From the NCBI RefSeq assembly GCF_001509485.1, contig NZ_LLZI01000258.1:1-34426 (forward strand): 34,426 nucleotides of DNA. Reading direction: 5' to 3'. Below the pieces are notes generated by a model that saw only the letters and a list, made by a program, of their open reading frames with translations, did no database searches and was not told the origin of the DNA. Each line of letters starts with the position of its first letter. Positions within the stretch are counted from its first letter, which is position 1. Position numbers and translations under genes: made by a program. This stretch comes from Streptomyces sp. NRRL F-4489 (lineage in GTDB: Bacteria; Actinomycetota; Actinomycetes; Streptomycetales; Streptomycetaceae). Shown here piece by piece: positions 23,148 through 30,934 of this stretch.

Positions 23148-25550
23148 TCAGGAGGCCACGGCCGTCTCGGTCGACTTGGCGACATTGCCGGCGTCGCCGG
23201 AGCTGTTGCCTTCGTCACCCACGGCGATCCCCCGCCGCTTGGAGACGTAGACCGCGCCGACGATGACCACGAGCGCCAGCAGCGCGACCGCCACCCGGAT
23301 GCCCAGGCTCTTGTCGTGGCCGTACGAGAACTTCACCACGGCCGGCGCGATCAGCAGCGCGACGAGGTTCATCACCTTCAGCAGCGGGTTGATGGCCGGG
23401 CCCGCGGTGTCCTTGAACGGGTCGCCGACGGTGTCGCCGATGACCGTCGCGGCGTGCGCCTCACTGCCCTTGCCGCCGTGGTGGCCGTCCTCGACCAGCT
23501 TCTTGGCGTTGTCCCAGGCGCCGCCGGAGTTGGCCAGGAAGACCGCCATCAGCGTGCCGGTGCCGATCGCGCCGGCCAGGAACGAGCCGAGCGCGCCGAC
23601 GCCGAGCGAGAAGCCGACCGCGATGGGCGTCAGCACCGCCAGCAGCCCCGGCGTGGCCAGTTCGCGCAGCGCGTCCTTGGTGCAGATGTCGACCACCCGC
23701 CCGTACTCGGGCTTCTCGCTGTAGTCCATGATCCCCGGCTTCTCGCGGAACTGCCGGCGCACCTCGAAGACCACCGCGCCCGCCGACCTGGATACCGCGT
23801 TGATCGCCAGCCCGGAGAACAGGAAGACGACCGAGGCGCCCAGTACCAGGCCCACGAGGTTGTTGGGCTGCGAGATGTCCAGGCTCAGCCCGAGCCCGCC
23901 GGCCGCCCGCCCGACGTCCCGTACGGCGTTGGCGATGGCGTCCCGGTACGAGCCGAACAGCGCCGAGGCGGCCAGCACCGCGGTGGCGATGGCGATGCCC
24001 TTGGTGATCGCCTTGGTGGTGTTGCCCACCGCGTCCAGGTCGGTCAGCACCTGCGCGCCGTCGCCGGTGACGTCACCGGACATCTCGGCGATGCCCTGCG
24101 CGTTGTCGGAGACCGGCCCGAAGGTGTCCATGGCCACGATGACGCCGACGGTGGTCAGCAGGCCGGTGCCGGCCAGCGCCACCGCGAACAGCGCCAGGGT
24201 GATCGAGGCGCCGCCCAGCAGGAACGCCCCGTACACCGCGAGCGCGATCAGCACGGCCGAGTAGACCGCCGACTCCAGGCCGACCGAGATGCCGGACAGC
24301 ACGACGGTGGCCGGGCCGGTCAGCGAGGTCTTGCCGATGTCCCGGACGGGCCGCCGGGTGGTCTCGGTGAAGTAGCCGGTCAGCTGCTGGATCAGCGCGG
24401 CCAGCACGATCCCGATGGCCACCGCGACCAGCGCCAGCATCCGGGGATCGCCGGGGTGGCCCAGGATCTCCGGGTCGCTGACGCCGGCGAGGTCCTGGTA
24501 GCGCGCGGGCAGGTAGGTGAAGACCGCGGCCGCCACCAGGACCAGCGAGATGCCCGCGGAGATGAAGAACCCGCGGTTGATCGCCGTCATCCCGCTGCGG
24601 TCCCGGCGCCGGGGCGCCACCACGAAGATCCCGACCATCGCGGTCAGCACGCCGATGGCCGGGACGAGCAGCGGGAACGCGAGCCCGGCGTCGCCGAACG
24701 CCGCGGTGCCCAGGATCAGCGCGGCGACCAGCGTCACCGCGTACGACTCGAAGAGGTCGGCGGCCATACCGGCGCAGTCGCCGACGTTGTCGCCGACGTT
24801 GTCCGCGATGGTGGCGGCGTTGCGCGGGTCGTCCTCCGGGATGCCCTGCTCGACCTTGCCGACGAGGTCGGCGCCGACGTCCGCGGCCTTGGTGAAGATG
24901 CCGCCGCCGACCCTCATGAACATGGCGATCAGCGCGGCGCCGAGGCCGAAGCCCTCCAGCACCTTCGGCGCGTCCACCGCGTACACCAGCACCACGCAGG
25001 AGGCGCCGAGCAGGCCGAGGCCGACGGTGAACATGCCGACCACGCCGCCGGTACGGAATGCGATCTTCATCGCCTTGTGCGAGACCGCGGTGAGATCCTT
25101 CTGCGCCGCGCCGTCTTCCGGAGTGGCCTCTCTGGCCGCAGCCGCCACACGCACATTGCTGCGCACCGCCAGCCACATGCCGATATAGCCGGTGGCCGCG
25201 GAGAATGCCGCGCCGATCAAGAAGAAGACGCTGCGCCCGATGCGCTGCGGCCAATTGTCCGCGGGCAGCAGCATGAGCAGGAAGAACACGACGACGGCGA
25301 ATACGCCGAGGGTCCGCAACTGCCGTGCCAGGTAGGCATTCGCGCCTTCCTGCACCGCCGCCGCGATCTTCTTCATACTGTCGGTCCCCTCACCGGCCGC
25401 GAGCACCTGGCGGACCAGCACCGCCGCGACCGCCAGTGCGGCCAGGGCGACGACGGCGATCACCAGCACGATCCCGCGGTTGCCCGCGGTGAGCGACGGT
25501 GCGGCAAAAGTGAGGGTGTCCATCAACTGAGGGGTGTAAGGCCCCGCCAT
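23148..25550 (-). CDS. hppA: K+-independent H+-translocating inorganic pyrophosphatase
   Basis: An 800-residue membrane pyrophosphatase that couples PPi hydrolysis to proton export, conserving energy from biosynthesis. About 16 membrane segments are visible. The substrate-binding signature DVGADLVGKVEQGIPEDDPRN spans 224-244, followed by DNVGDNVGDCAGMAADLFE. The GNTTKA motif (509-514) has Lys513 where potassium-dependent enzymes have Ala, so this is the K+-independent proton-pumping class. ATG 25550 has a near-consensus ribosome site (AAGGAGG). The final 30 residues are a polar tail (GDEGNSSGDAGN). The gene is transcribed alone: a hairpin follows it, and nearly 600 bp of non-coding DNA lie upstream. 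Confidence 0.97.
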   Translation of the reverse strand: MAGPYTPQLMDTLTFAAPSLTAGNRGIVLVIAVVALAALAVAAVLVRQVLAAGEGTDSMKKIAAAVQEGANAYLARQLRTLGVFAVVVFFLLMLLPADNWPQRIGRSVFFLIGAAFSAATGYIGMWLAVRSNVRVAAAAREATPEDGAAQKDLTAVSHKAMKIAFRTGGVVGMFTVGLGLLGASCVVLVYAVDAPKVLEGFGLGAALIAMFMRVGGGIFTKAADVGADLVGKVEQGIPEDDPRNAATIADNVGDNVGDCAGMAADLFESYAVTLVAALILGTAAFGDAGLAFPLLVPAIGVLTAMVGIFVVAPRRRDRSGMTAINRGFFISAGISLVLVAAAVFTYLPARYQDLAGVSDPEILGHPGDPRMLALVAVAIGIVLAALIQQLTGYFTETTRRPVRDIGKTSLTGPATVVLSGISVGLESAVYSAVLIALAVYGAFLLGGASITLALFAVALAGTGLLTTVGVIVAMDTFGPVSDNAQGIAEMSGDVTGDGAQVLTDLDAVGNTTKAITKGIAIATAVLAASALFGSYRDAIANAVRDVGRAAGGLGLSLDISQPNNLVGLVLGASVVFLFSGLAINAVSRSAGAVVFEVRRQFREKPGIMDYSEKPEYGRVVDICTKDALRELATPGLLAVLTPIAVGFSLGVGALGSFLAGAIGTGTLMAVFLANSGGAWDNAKKLVEDGHHGGKGSEAHAATVIGDTVGDPFKDTAGPAINPLLKVMNLVALLIAPAVVKFSYGHDKSLGIRVAVALLALVVIVGAVYVSKRRGIAVGDEGNSSGDAGNVAKSTETAVAS

Positions 25551-26139
25551 TCGTCCTCCTTGACGTTATGGCACATGGGCGCGCGGAAGCACGCTCAGGC
25601 GTCCTGAGCAAGATGTGGACGGATTCTAGGGAGCCCCGGTTGATCAAAACAGGGCGCCGCAAAGGGAATTCGCCTGCTCCCCCTGAAGATCAATAGTCCG
25701 GCGGCCCCCCCGAATTCGCCCGGACGAAGGAAACCTCTGAATTCACTGACCCCGGCCCGATGATCCCTCTTTCCCACCGGCACCGCACTGATCGCCGCTG
25801 CTCAATGGCCCGCCGGGGCTTCCGGCACCAACTGCCGCCCGTGAAAGGGGAGGAAAGAGAGACCTGAGTTGACACGGGTAATCGCCTGGGGGTGCCGGGA
25901 GCGGTTGATCCACTGGGCGATGACGTGGCGTCAGATGACGGCTTGATCGTGTCGATCGGGGGGGTGGGCGCGGGGATGCAGCGCGCAGGGATGCAGCGCA
26001 CGGGGGTGTGTGCGAGAAGGGGGCGTGTGCGGGAAGGGGGTGTCGGCCGGCTACGGCAGCAAACGGGCCCGCCACAGCGGCAAGCCGGGGCCGGTCCGCC
26101 TACGACAGGACCGTTTCCCCTACGGCGGAACAGGTGCCG
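25551..26139. other. Intergenic region upstream of hppA
   Basis: About 590 bp without a supported gene. TAGAAT (25623-25628, minus strand) is a good -10 candidate for hppA, about 73 bases before its ATG, with only weak -35 matches. A TTGACA on the plus strand near 25873 has no gene to serve. The right part holds short direct repeats (GGGATGCAGCGC at about 25975 and 25990). Confidence 0.5.
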
Positions 26140-26159
26140 CTACGGCAGAACCGGCGTCG
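26100..26159. repeat. Three degenerate 20-bp repeats at the anti-sigma gene end
   Basis: CTACGACAGGACC (26100), CTACGGCGGAACA (26120) and CTACGGCAGAACC (26140) recur every 20 bp; a looser copy is at 26051. The last one contains the stop codon of the anti-sigma gene. Function unknown. Confidence 0.5.
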
Positions 26160-26568
26160 CGTGCGCGGGCCAGCTCATCCGGATGCGCCCGCCGCCTTCT
26201 CCCGACGTCACCTCGACGTCGTCGACCAGCCCGCTGATCACCGCGAGGCCCATCTCGTCCTCGCCCTCGGCGTCGCTCTCACCGGCGCCCGCGCCGGCCG
26301 CCGCGGCCGCGCCGGACCCGGGGACCTCGTCCCCCACCTCGATCGAGAACTTCTTCTCGTCCTCGATCAGCACCACCCGCACCGGCGCCGACAGGCCATG
26401 GCTCTCGTGCAGCCCCACGGCCCGGCTGCACGCCTCACCCACGGCGAGGCGGACCTCGTCCAGCACGGCCTCGTCCACTCCGGCGCGCCGCGCCACGGCA
26501 GCCGCGACCAGACGCGCGGTCCGGACGTGCTCGGGAAGGGCGCTGAAGCGTAGTTCGACGGTGGCCAT
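26140..26568 (-). CDS. RsbW-like anti-sigma factor partner of BldG (SCO3548-like)
   Basis: A 142-residue GHKL/HATPase_c_2 protein of the anti-sigma kinase type. ATG 26568 has a GAGGGGG site and gives the conserved start MATVELRFSALPEHVRTARL. The helix LDEVRLAVGEACSRAV corresponds to the N box, but where these kinases have E-x-x-x-N the sequence is E45-A-C-S-R49, so the Mg-binding Asn is replaced by Arg. A Gly/Ala/Glu-rich loop (about residues 84-105) and DEMGLAVISGLVDDVEV follow. In S. coelicolor the homologue binds BldG and opposes it in development and antibiotic control. It lies 108 bp after bldG, with a hairpin between them. Confidence 0.9.
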   Translation of the reverse strand: MATVELRFSALPEHVRTARLVAAAVARRAGVDEAVLDEVRLAVGEACSRAVGLHESHGLSAPVRVVLIEDEKKFSIEVGDEVPGSGAAAAAGAGAGESDAEGEDEMGLAVISGLVDDVEVTSGEGGGRIRMSWPAHATPVLP

Positions 26569-26641
26569 GCCATCCCCCTCGTGATGCGGGCGTGCGACGC
26601 GGGGGGCCGGACGGACGCGCCCGGTACCCCCCACTCTTCCA

Positions 26642-26664
26642 CCCCCGCGCCGGAAGCGCGGGGG
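26642..26664 (-). terminator. Hairpin between bldG and the anti-sigma gene (attenuator candidate)
   Basis: A perfect 9-bp all-GC stem (26642-26650 with 26656-26664) with a 5-base loop, 12 bases beyond the bldG stop. No T-tract. A partial terminator here would give both monocistronic bldG and bicistronic transcripts, as reported for S. coelicolor bldG. Confidence 0.7.
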
Positions 26665-26676
26665 ACCGGCGAACCG

Positions 26677-27018
26677 TCAGTCAGTGGCCGCGACGGCTTC
26701 GTCGACCGAGGTGTGGATCGGGAACACCTTGGTCAGACCGGTGATACGGAAGATCTTGAGAATGCGCTCCTGGTTGCAGACCAGGCGCAGCGAGCCCTCG
26801 TGGGCGCGCACCCGCTTGAGCCCGCCGACCAGGACGCCGAGCCCGGTGGAGTCGAGGAAGTCGACACGTTCCATGTCCACCACGAGGTGGTAGCTTCCGT
26901 CGTTCACAAGCTCGACCAGCTGCTCGCGCAGCTTGGGCGCGGTGTATACATCAATCTCGCCACCGACCTCGACGACCGTACGGTCGCCAACGGTCCGGGT
27001 CGACAGGGACAGGTCCAC
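26677..27018 (-). CDS. bldG: Anti-sigma factor antagonist BldG
   Basis: A 113-residue STAS-domain protein, the anti-anti-sigma factor needed for aerial growth and antibiotic production in Streptomyces. It spans the whole single domain: [23 protein letters not shown] is represented by the opening strands, and the conserved phosphorylation site is Ser57 in [12 protein letters not shown]. Unphosphorylated BldG would bind the anti-sigma partner encoded downstream and free a sigma factor. The start is GTG 27018 with a strong GGAGGA site. Sequence and length fit S. coelicolor BldG closely. A divergent helicase gene starts 160 bp upstream. Confidence 0.97.
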   Translation of the reverse strand: MDLSLSTRTVGDRTVVEVGGEIDVYTAPKLREQLVELVNDGSYHLVVDMERVDFLDSTGLGVLVGGLKRVRAHEGSLRLVCNQERILKIFRITGLTKVFPIHTSVDEAVAATD

Positions 27019-27097
27019 GGATCCTCCAGCACCTTGCTATCGAGCGGTCGCCCCCCTGGGGCCTCCCCACCGAGGTAGGGGCGGATCGGCAGCCGCC

Positions 27098-27142
27098 ATG
27101 GCATTCAATCACTTACCAGCAGGCGTGCACGACGCCTTGTGA
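27098..27142 (+). other. 14-codon open frame with a TTA codon upstream of the helicase gene
   Basis: ATG 27098 opens a short frame, MAFNHLPAGVHDAL, ended by TGA (27140-27142). Leucine 6 is TTA, the rare codon read by the bldA tRNA. The frame is the same as that of the helicase, and after the TGA the next codons (ALSVTPVTHSVP) run on into the helicase start. I recall annotated helicases of other streptomycetes that begin with very similar residues without the stop. It may be a leader peptide, or an N-terminal extension cut off by a nonsense codon. Confidence 0.4.
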
Positions 27143-27145
27143 GCA

Positions 27146-27170
27146 TTGTCCGTCACACCGGTGACACACT
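27146..27170 (+). promoter_or_regulatory. Weak damage-type promoter candidate for the helicase gene
   Basis: TTGTCCGTC (27146-27154), 8 bases, then GACACA (27163-27168), or CACACT at 27165-27170. It resembles TTGTCRGTG-N8-TAnnnT with several mismatches. It contains the dyad GTCAC-ACCG-GTGAC. If used, the transcript would start at or near ATG 27179 and be leaderless. Confidence 0.3.
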
Positions 27171-27178
27171 CGGTGCCG

Positions 27179-29539
27179 ATGGCCTCCAATCGACTTCCGC
27201 CGGACCGTGGCGCGCGCACTTCCCCAGGCATGATTCTCGACCGTCTCGCCCGGGGCGCGACCCGCGCTGCGCGCATCACTCATACGGAGCACTTGCCCCC
27301 GCGCATCGGGACCCATGCCGAATGGCCGGCACGGATCCGGCCGGAAGTGATCGACGCCATCCGTTCGGCCGGAATCGAGCGCCCCTGGGCCCACCAGGCA
27401 CGAACCGCCGAACACGCGCTGCGCGGCGAATCGGTCGTGGTCGCCACCGGCACCGCCTCCGGCAAGTCCCTGGCGTATCTGGCGCCGGTCCTGTCCGTCC
27501 TGCTGGACGGCGCCGAGGCGCCGAACGGGCGGGGGGCCACGGCCCTGTACCTGGCGCCCACCAAGGCCCTGGCGGCCGACCAGCGCCGGGCCGTGCGCGA
27601 GCTTGCCGCCCCGCTGGGCACCGCCGTCCGGCCCGCCGTCTACGACGGCGACACCCCGGTGGAGGAGCGCGAGTGGGTGCGCCAGTACGCCAACTACGTC
27701 CTGACCAACCCCGACATGCTGCACCGCGGCATCCTCCCCGCCCACCCCCGGTGGTCCTCCTTCCTGCGCGCCCTGCGCTATGTCGTGATCGACGAGTGCC
27801 ACACCTACCGCGGCGTCTTCGGCTCGCATGTCGCGCAGGTGATCCGCCGGCTGCGCCGGGTCTGCGCCCGCTACGGCGCCGAGCCGGTCTTCCTGCTGGC
27901 CTCGGCCACCGCCGCGGAGCCGTCCGTGGCCGCCTCCCGGCTCACCGGCCTGCCGGTGGCGGAGATCACCCAGGACACCTCCCCGCGCGGCGAGTTGGTC
28001 TTCGCACTGTGGGAGCCGCCGCTGACCGAGCTGCACGGCGAGCAGGGCGCCCCGGTCCGCCGCACCGCCACCGCGGAGACCGCCGACCTGCTCACCGACC
28101 TCGCCGTCCAGGGCGTGCGGACCGTCGCCTTCGTCCGCTCCCGGCGCGGCGCCGAACTCATCGCGCTGATCGCCCAGGAGCGGCTCGCCGAGGTGGACCG
28201 CTCGCTGCCCGGGCGGATCGCCGCGTACCGGGGCGGCTATCTGCCCGAGGAGCGCCGGGCCCTCGAACGCGCGCTGCACGGCGGTGAGCTGCTCGGACTG
28301 GCCGCCACCACGGCGCTGGAGCTGGGCGTGGACGTCTCCGGCCTCGACGCCGTGCTGATCGCCGGCTATCCGGGCACCCGGGCCTCGCTGTGGCAGCAGG
28401 CCGGCCGGGCGGGCCGCGCCGGGCAGGGCGCGCTGGCCGTCCTGGTGGCCCGCGACGATCCGCTGGACACCTATCTCGTCCACCACCCGGAAGCGCTGTT
28501 CGACCGGCCCGTCGAGTCGACCGTGCTCGACCCGGACAACCCGTACGTCCTCGCCCCGCACCTCTGCGCGGCCGCCGCCGAACTCCCGCTCACCCAGGCC
28601 GACTTCGCGCTCTTCGGCCCGGAGACCGAGGGGCTGCTGCCCCAGCTGGAGGCGGCGAACCTGCTGCGCCGGCGCACCAGCGCCTGGTACTGGACGCGCC
28701 GCGAGCGGGCCGCCGACCTCACCGACATCCGCGGCCAGGGCGGCTCGCCCGTCCAGATCGTCGAGGCCGGCACCGGGCGGCTGCTGGGCACCGTGGACGC
28801 CGCGGCGGCGCACACCACCGTGCACGAGGGCGCCGTCCACCTCCACCAGGGCCGCAGCTATCTCGTCCGCCACCTGGACCTGGACGACGACGTCGCCCTC
28901 GTGGAGGAGGCCAGTCCGCCGTACTCCACGACCGCCCGCGACACCACCGCGATCTCCATCCTGGAGACCGACACCGAGGTGCCCTGGGGCGAGGCCCGGC
29001 TCTGTTTCGGCTCCGTCGAGGTCACCAACCAGGTCGTCTCCTTCCTGCGCCGCAAACTGATCACCGGGGAGGTCCTGGGCGAGACCAAGCTCGACCTGCC
29101 GCCCCGTACGCTGCGCACCCGCGCGGTGTGGTGGACGGTCACCGAGGACCAGCTCGACGCCGCCCGGGTCAACCCCCAGCAGCTCGGCGGCGCGCTGCAC
29201 GCCGCCGAACACGCCTCCATCGGCATGCTGCCGCTCTTCGCCACCTGCGACCGCTGGGACATCGGCGGCGTCTCCGTCCCGCTGCACCCCGACACCCTGC
29301 TGCCGACGGTCTTCGTCTACGACGGCCACCCCGGCGGCGCGGGCTTCGCCGAACGCGCCTTCCACACCGCCGCGGACTGGCTCACCGCCACCCGCGGTGC
29401 CATCGCCGCCTGCGAGTGCGAGGCCGGCTGCCCGTCCTGCATCCAGTCCCCCAAGTGCGGCAACGGCAACGACCCGCTCCACAAACGAGGCGCCATCCGC
29501 CTCCTGACCGAACTCCTGCGGGGGGCGCCGGGCGAATAG
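27179..29539 (+). CDS. DEAD/DEAH-box helicase with MZB zinc domain (MrfA/YprA type)
   Basis: A 786-residue superfamily 2 helicase. Walker A GTASGKS is at 91-97, PTKALAADQ follows as motif Ia, and motif II is DECH (205-208). SATAAEPS is motif III, and TTALELGVDVSGLDAV and QQAGRAGRAGQ are motifs V and VI. The C-terminal domain ends with four cysteines in CECEAGCPSCIQSPKC (about 745-760), the metal-binding MZB/DUF1998 module of B. subtilis MrfA (YprA), which acts in repair of mitomycin-type damage. ATG 27179 is favoured; a TTG at 27146 and ATG at 27230 are in frame and no start has a clear ribosome site, so a leaderless mRNA is possible. It diverges from bldG and converges with the Tad cluster. 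Confidence 0.93.
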   Translation: MASNRLPPDRGARTSPGMILDRLARGATRAARITHTEHLPPRIGTHAEWPARIRPEVIDAIRSAGIERPWAHQARTAEHALRGESVVVATGTASGKSLAYLAPVLSVLLDGAEAPNGRGATALYLAPTKALAADQRRAVRELAAPLGTAVRPAVYDGDTPVEEREWVRQYANYVLTNPDMLHRGILPAHPRWSSFLRALRYVVIDECHTYRGVFGSHVAQVIRRLRRVCARYGAEPVFLLASATAAEPSVAASRLTGLPVAEITQDTSPRGELVFALWEPPLTELHGEQGAPVRRTATAETADLLTDLAVQGVRTVAFVRSRRGAELIALIAQERLAEVDRSLPGRIAAYRGGYLPEERRALERALHGGELLGLAATTALELGVDVSGLDAVLIAGYPGTRASLWQQAGRAGRAGQGALAVLVARDDPLDTYLVHHPEALFDRPVESTVLDPDNPYVLAPHLCAAAAELPLTQADFALFGPETEGLLPQLEAANLLRRRTSAWYWTRRERAADLTDIRGQGGSPVQIVEAGTGRLLGTVDAAAAHTTVHEGAVHLHQGRSYLVRHLDLDDDVALVEEASPPYSTTARDTTAISILETDTEVPWGEARLCFGSVEVTNQVVSFLRRKLITGEVLGETKLDLPPRTLRTRAVWWTVTEDQLDAARVNPQQLGGALHAAEHASIGMLPLFATCDRWDIGGVSVPLHPDTLLPTVFVYDGHPGGAGFAERAFHTAADWLTATRGAIAACECEAGCPSCIQSPKCGNGNDPLHKRGAIRLLTELLRGAPGE

Positions 29540-30121
29540 GGCCGGGGCGCGGGCCGCGAGGGCGGCGGCTACCGGGGTGGGGGCCGGCCGGGGGCCGACG
29601 GTCCGCGTGGCGCGGGCCGTCGTGCCGGTCTCCGCGACCCGGTCGCCCGGCGGTGCGGCGGGCACCCGACCGGCGTCCGTCGCGCCCGTGGCGGGACCCG
29701 CACGGGCCCGTACCCGGGCGGTGAACGGGCCGCTCCCGGCCTCCGCCGTGACATCGGCGACCGGCCCGGCCAGCGCGCAGCGCACCAGGCGGGTGTGCTG
29801 CCCGGCGGCCACCCGGCGCGCGGCGGCGCAGGCCGCGTCCGGGCCGCGGAGCGCCCGGTCCGCGGCAGCCAGCGCCGCCAGGTCGGCCGCGCCGCCCGCC
29901 CGGTGCCGGACGACAACGGCCTGTCCCACGGCCATCAGCGCCGCGAAGACCGCGCAGAGCACCGCCGCCGCGAACACCGTCCACACCGTCGCCGACCCCT
30001 CGTCGTCACACCGCTCCCTCCGCAAGGGCTCATTCCGTTTCCTCCCTAAGGGCTCACACCACTCCCTCCCCAGGGGCTCGTTCCGTTTCCTCCGTAAGCG
30101 CTCATACGGTTTCCTCCGCAA
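29540..30121 (-). pseudogene. TadE-like protein (Rv3654c type), probably damaged at both ends
   Basis: The core is unmistakable: DEGSATVWTVFAAAVLCAVFAALMAVGQAVVVRHRAGG (cited as DEGSATVWTVFAAAVLC and GQAVVVRHRAGGAADLAAL), a TadE/TadG-like pilin-related segment with one membrane helix, then AACAAARRVAAGQHTRLVRC. Relatives end about 120-130 residues in, near VRARAGP. Here no stop follows; the frame stays open through the whole convergent helicase gene to 27113. At the front, the frame begins with TTG 30121 inside the upstream tadE gene and runs through an 8-residue repeat with two TTA codons. The ATG overlapping the TadE stop (ATGA, 30102-30105) is out of frame and meets a stop after 16 codons. 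One or two indels are likely, real or from sequencing. Confidence 0.6.
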
Positions 30122-30126
30122 GGGCC
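30006..30126 (-). repeat. 24-bp tandem repeat, four full units
   Basis: Units 30022-30045, 30046-30069, 30070-30093 and 30094-30117, with partial copies on both sides. The 24-bp period keeps the frame. On the minus strand the best-preserved units (30022-30045, 30070-30093, 30094-30117) contain GGAGGAAA, and two of these continue into an ATGAG a few bases on. The array spans the end of tadE and the start of the next gene. Confidence 0.8.
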
Positions 30127-30470
30127 ACCGCCTCTCCCCGCACCCGTAGCGCCAGCCGGGCCATTCCGGGCAGCCCGGCCTCGACCCGTACGCGCACCAG
30201 CTCGCCGTCCCGCGCCACCGCGATCCGCGCGCCCTCCGGGGCCGCCTCGCGCGCCGCGGCGAGCACCCGCGCCGGGGGCTCCTGCCGCGCCGCCGCCCGC
30301 GCCCCGGCCCGCGCGGCGTCCACGCAGGCGATCCGGGCGCAGGCGGCCACCAGGCCCCAGATCAGCGCCGCCGCGACCGCCACCAGCACCGGCAGCACCA
30401 GCGCCGCCTCCGCGGTCACGAACCCGGCGTCCCGCGCCCGCCGGCGCCCCCGGCCCTCAGAACGGCACAT
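30102..30470 (-). CDS. TadE-family pilus assembly protein
   Basis: A 122-residue pseudopilin-like protein of the Flp/Tad system. After a basic leader (CRSEGRGRRRARDAG) comes the TadE motif FVTAEAALVLPVLVAVAAALIWG, seen as TAEAALVLPVLVAVAAAL, one membrane helix with the conserved Glu at its start. The rest (residues 48-122) is the usual periplasmic-type domain with ARAGARAAARQEPP and VRVRVEAGLPG. Its first 14 bp overlap the end of the DUF4244 gene, so translation is coupled. Its stop (30102-30104) overlaps an out-of-frame ATG. It would be a minor pilin or assembly factor. Confidence 0.88.
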   Translation of the reverse strand: MCRSEGRGRRRARDAGFVTAEAALVLPVLVAVAAALIWGLVAACARIACVDAARAGARAAARQEPPARVLAAAREAAPEGARIAVARDGELVRVRVEAGLPGMARLALRVRGEAVALAEETV

Positions 30471-30645
30471 CGAGCGCCCTCTGGAGCAACGACCGCAGCG
30501 CCGCGACCACCGGCCCGCTCGTCACGAGCTTGTAGAGCACCGCCGCGAACGCACACGCGGCGAGCGTCCCCACGGCGTACTCCGCCGTGCTCATCCCGCG
30601 GTCCGCCCGCGCCGCCCGCACCCGCTTCCACCACTGACGGAACAT
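30457..30645 (-). CDS. DUF4244 Flp-pilin-like peptide
   Basis: A 62-residue protein with the layout of a type IVb (Flp) prepilin: a basic leader (MFRQWWKRVRAARADRG), then MSTAEYAVGTLAACAFAAVLY, in which Gly17 precedes the processing point and Glu22 is the conserved Glu at mature position 5. A single helix and a short tail (SLLQRALDVPF) follow. DUF4244 peptides are the probable major pilin of actinobacterial Tad clusters. ATG 30645 has GGAGG 6 bases upstream. It is separated from tadC by an odd repeat-rich 289-bp gap, so it may have its own promoter, allowing pilin to be made in excess over the machinery. Confidence 0.88.
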   Translation of the reverse strand: MFRQWWKRVRAARADRGMSTAEYAVGTLAACAFAAVLYKLVTSGPVVAALRSLLQRALDVPF

Positions 30646-30934
30646 CTCCTGCCTCCTTGATCTCGCTGAATCGATGAATTGATGGATGGATCCGTGGATC
30701 GTTGAACTGGCTGATGGCAGATGGCTGATTGCCGTCTGTCGCTTGCCGATTGCCGTTTGCCATTGGTTGATTGCCGATGGCTGATTGCTGGTGGATCACT
30801 GCTCGTCGCGTTGCCGCCTCGTTGGGTTGTCGCGTCGTTGGGTTGTCGCGTCGTTGGCTGCTCCTTCCGCAGTCGTTGGGGTGTCGGCCCGGTCGGCGGA
30901 TGGGCCGGTCCGCCGCCCCGGGGCATCTCTGGCC
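30646..30934. repeat. Repeat-rich, less GC-rich gap inside the Tad cluster
   Basis: Between tadC and the DUF4244 gene. Many variants of TGATTGCCG / TTGCCGATTGCC recur from about 30712 to 30790, and two perfect 16-bp tandem copies (30819-30834, 30835-30850) plus a 7-base third follow. No gene is supported; it should include the promoter of the pilin gene. Confidence 0.65.

Noticed and set aside
23316..25607. 763-codon plus-strand frame opposite hppA
   Set aside because: Antisense shadow rich in His, Arg, Asp and Gln; hppA is certain on the other strand.
25870..25900. TTGACA on the plus strand in the hppA upstream region
   Set aside because: No suitable -10 and no plus-strand gene downstream.
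30006..30126. CRISPR array
   Set aside because: The 24-bp units are directly adjacent with no spacers and lie over coding sequence; no cas genes are present.
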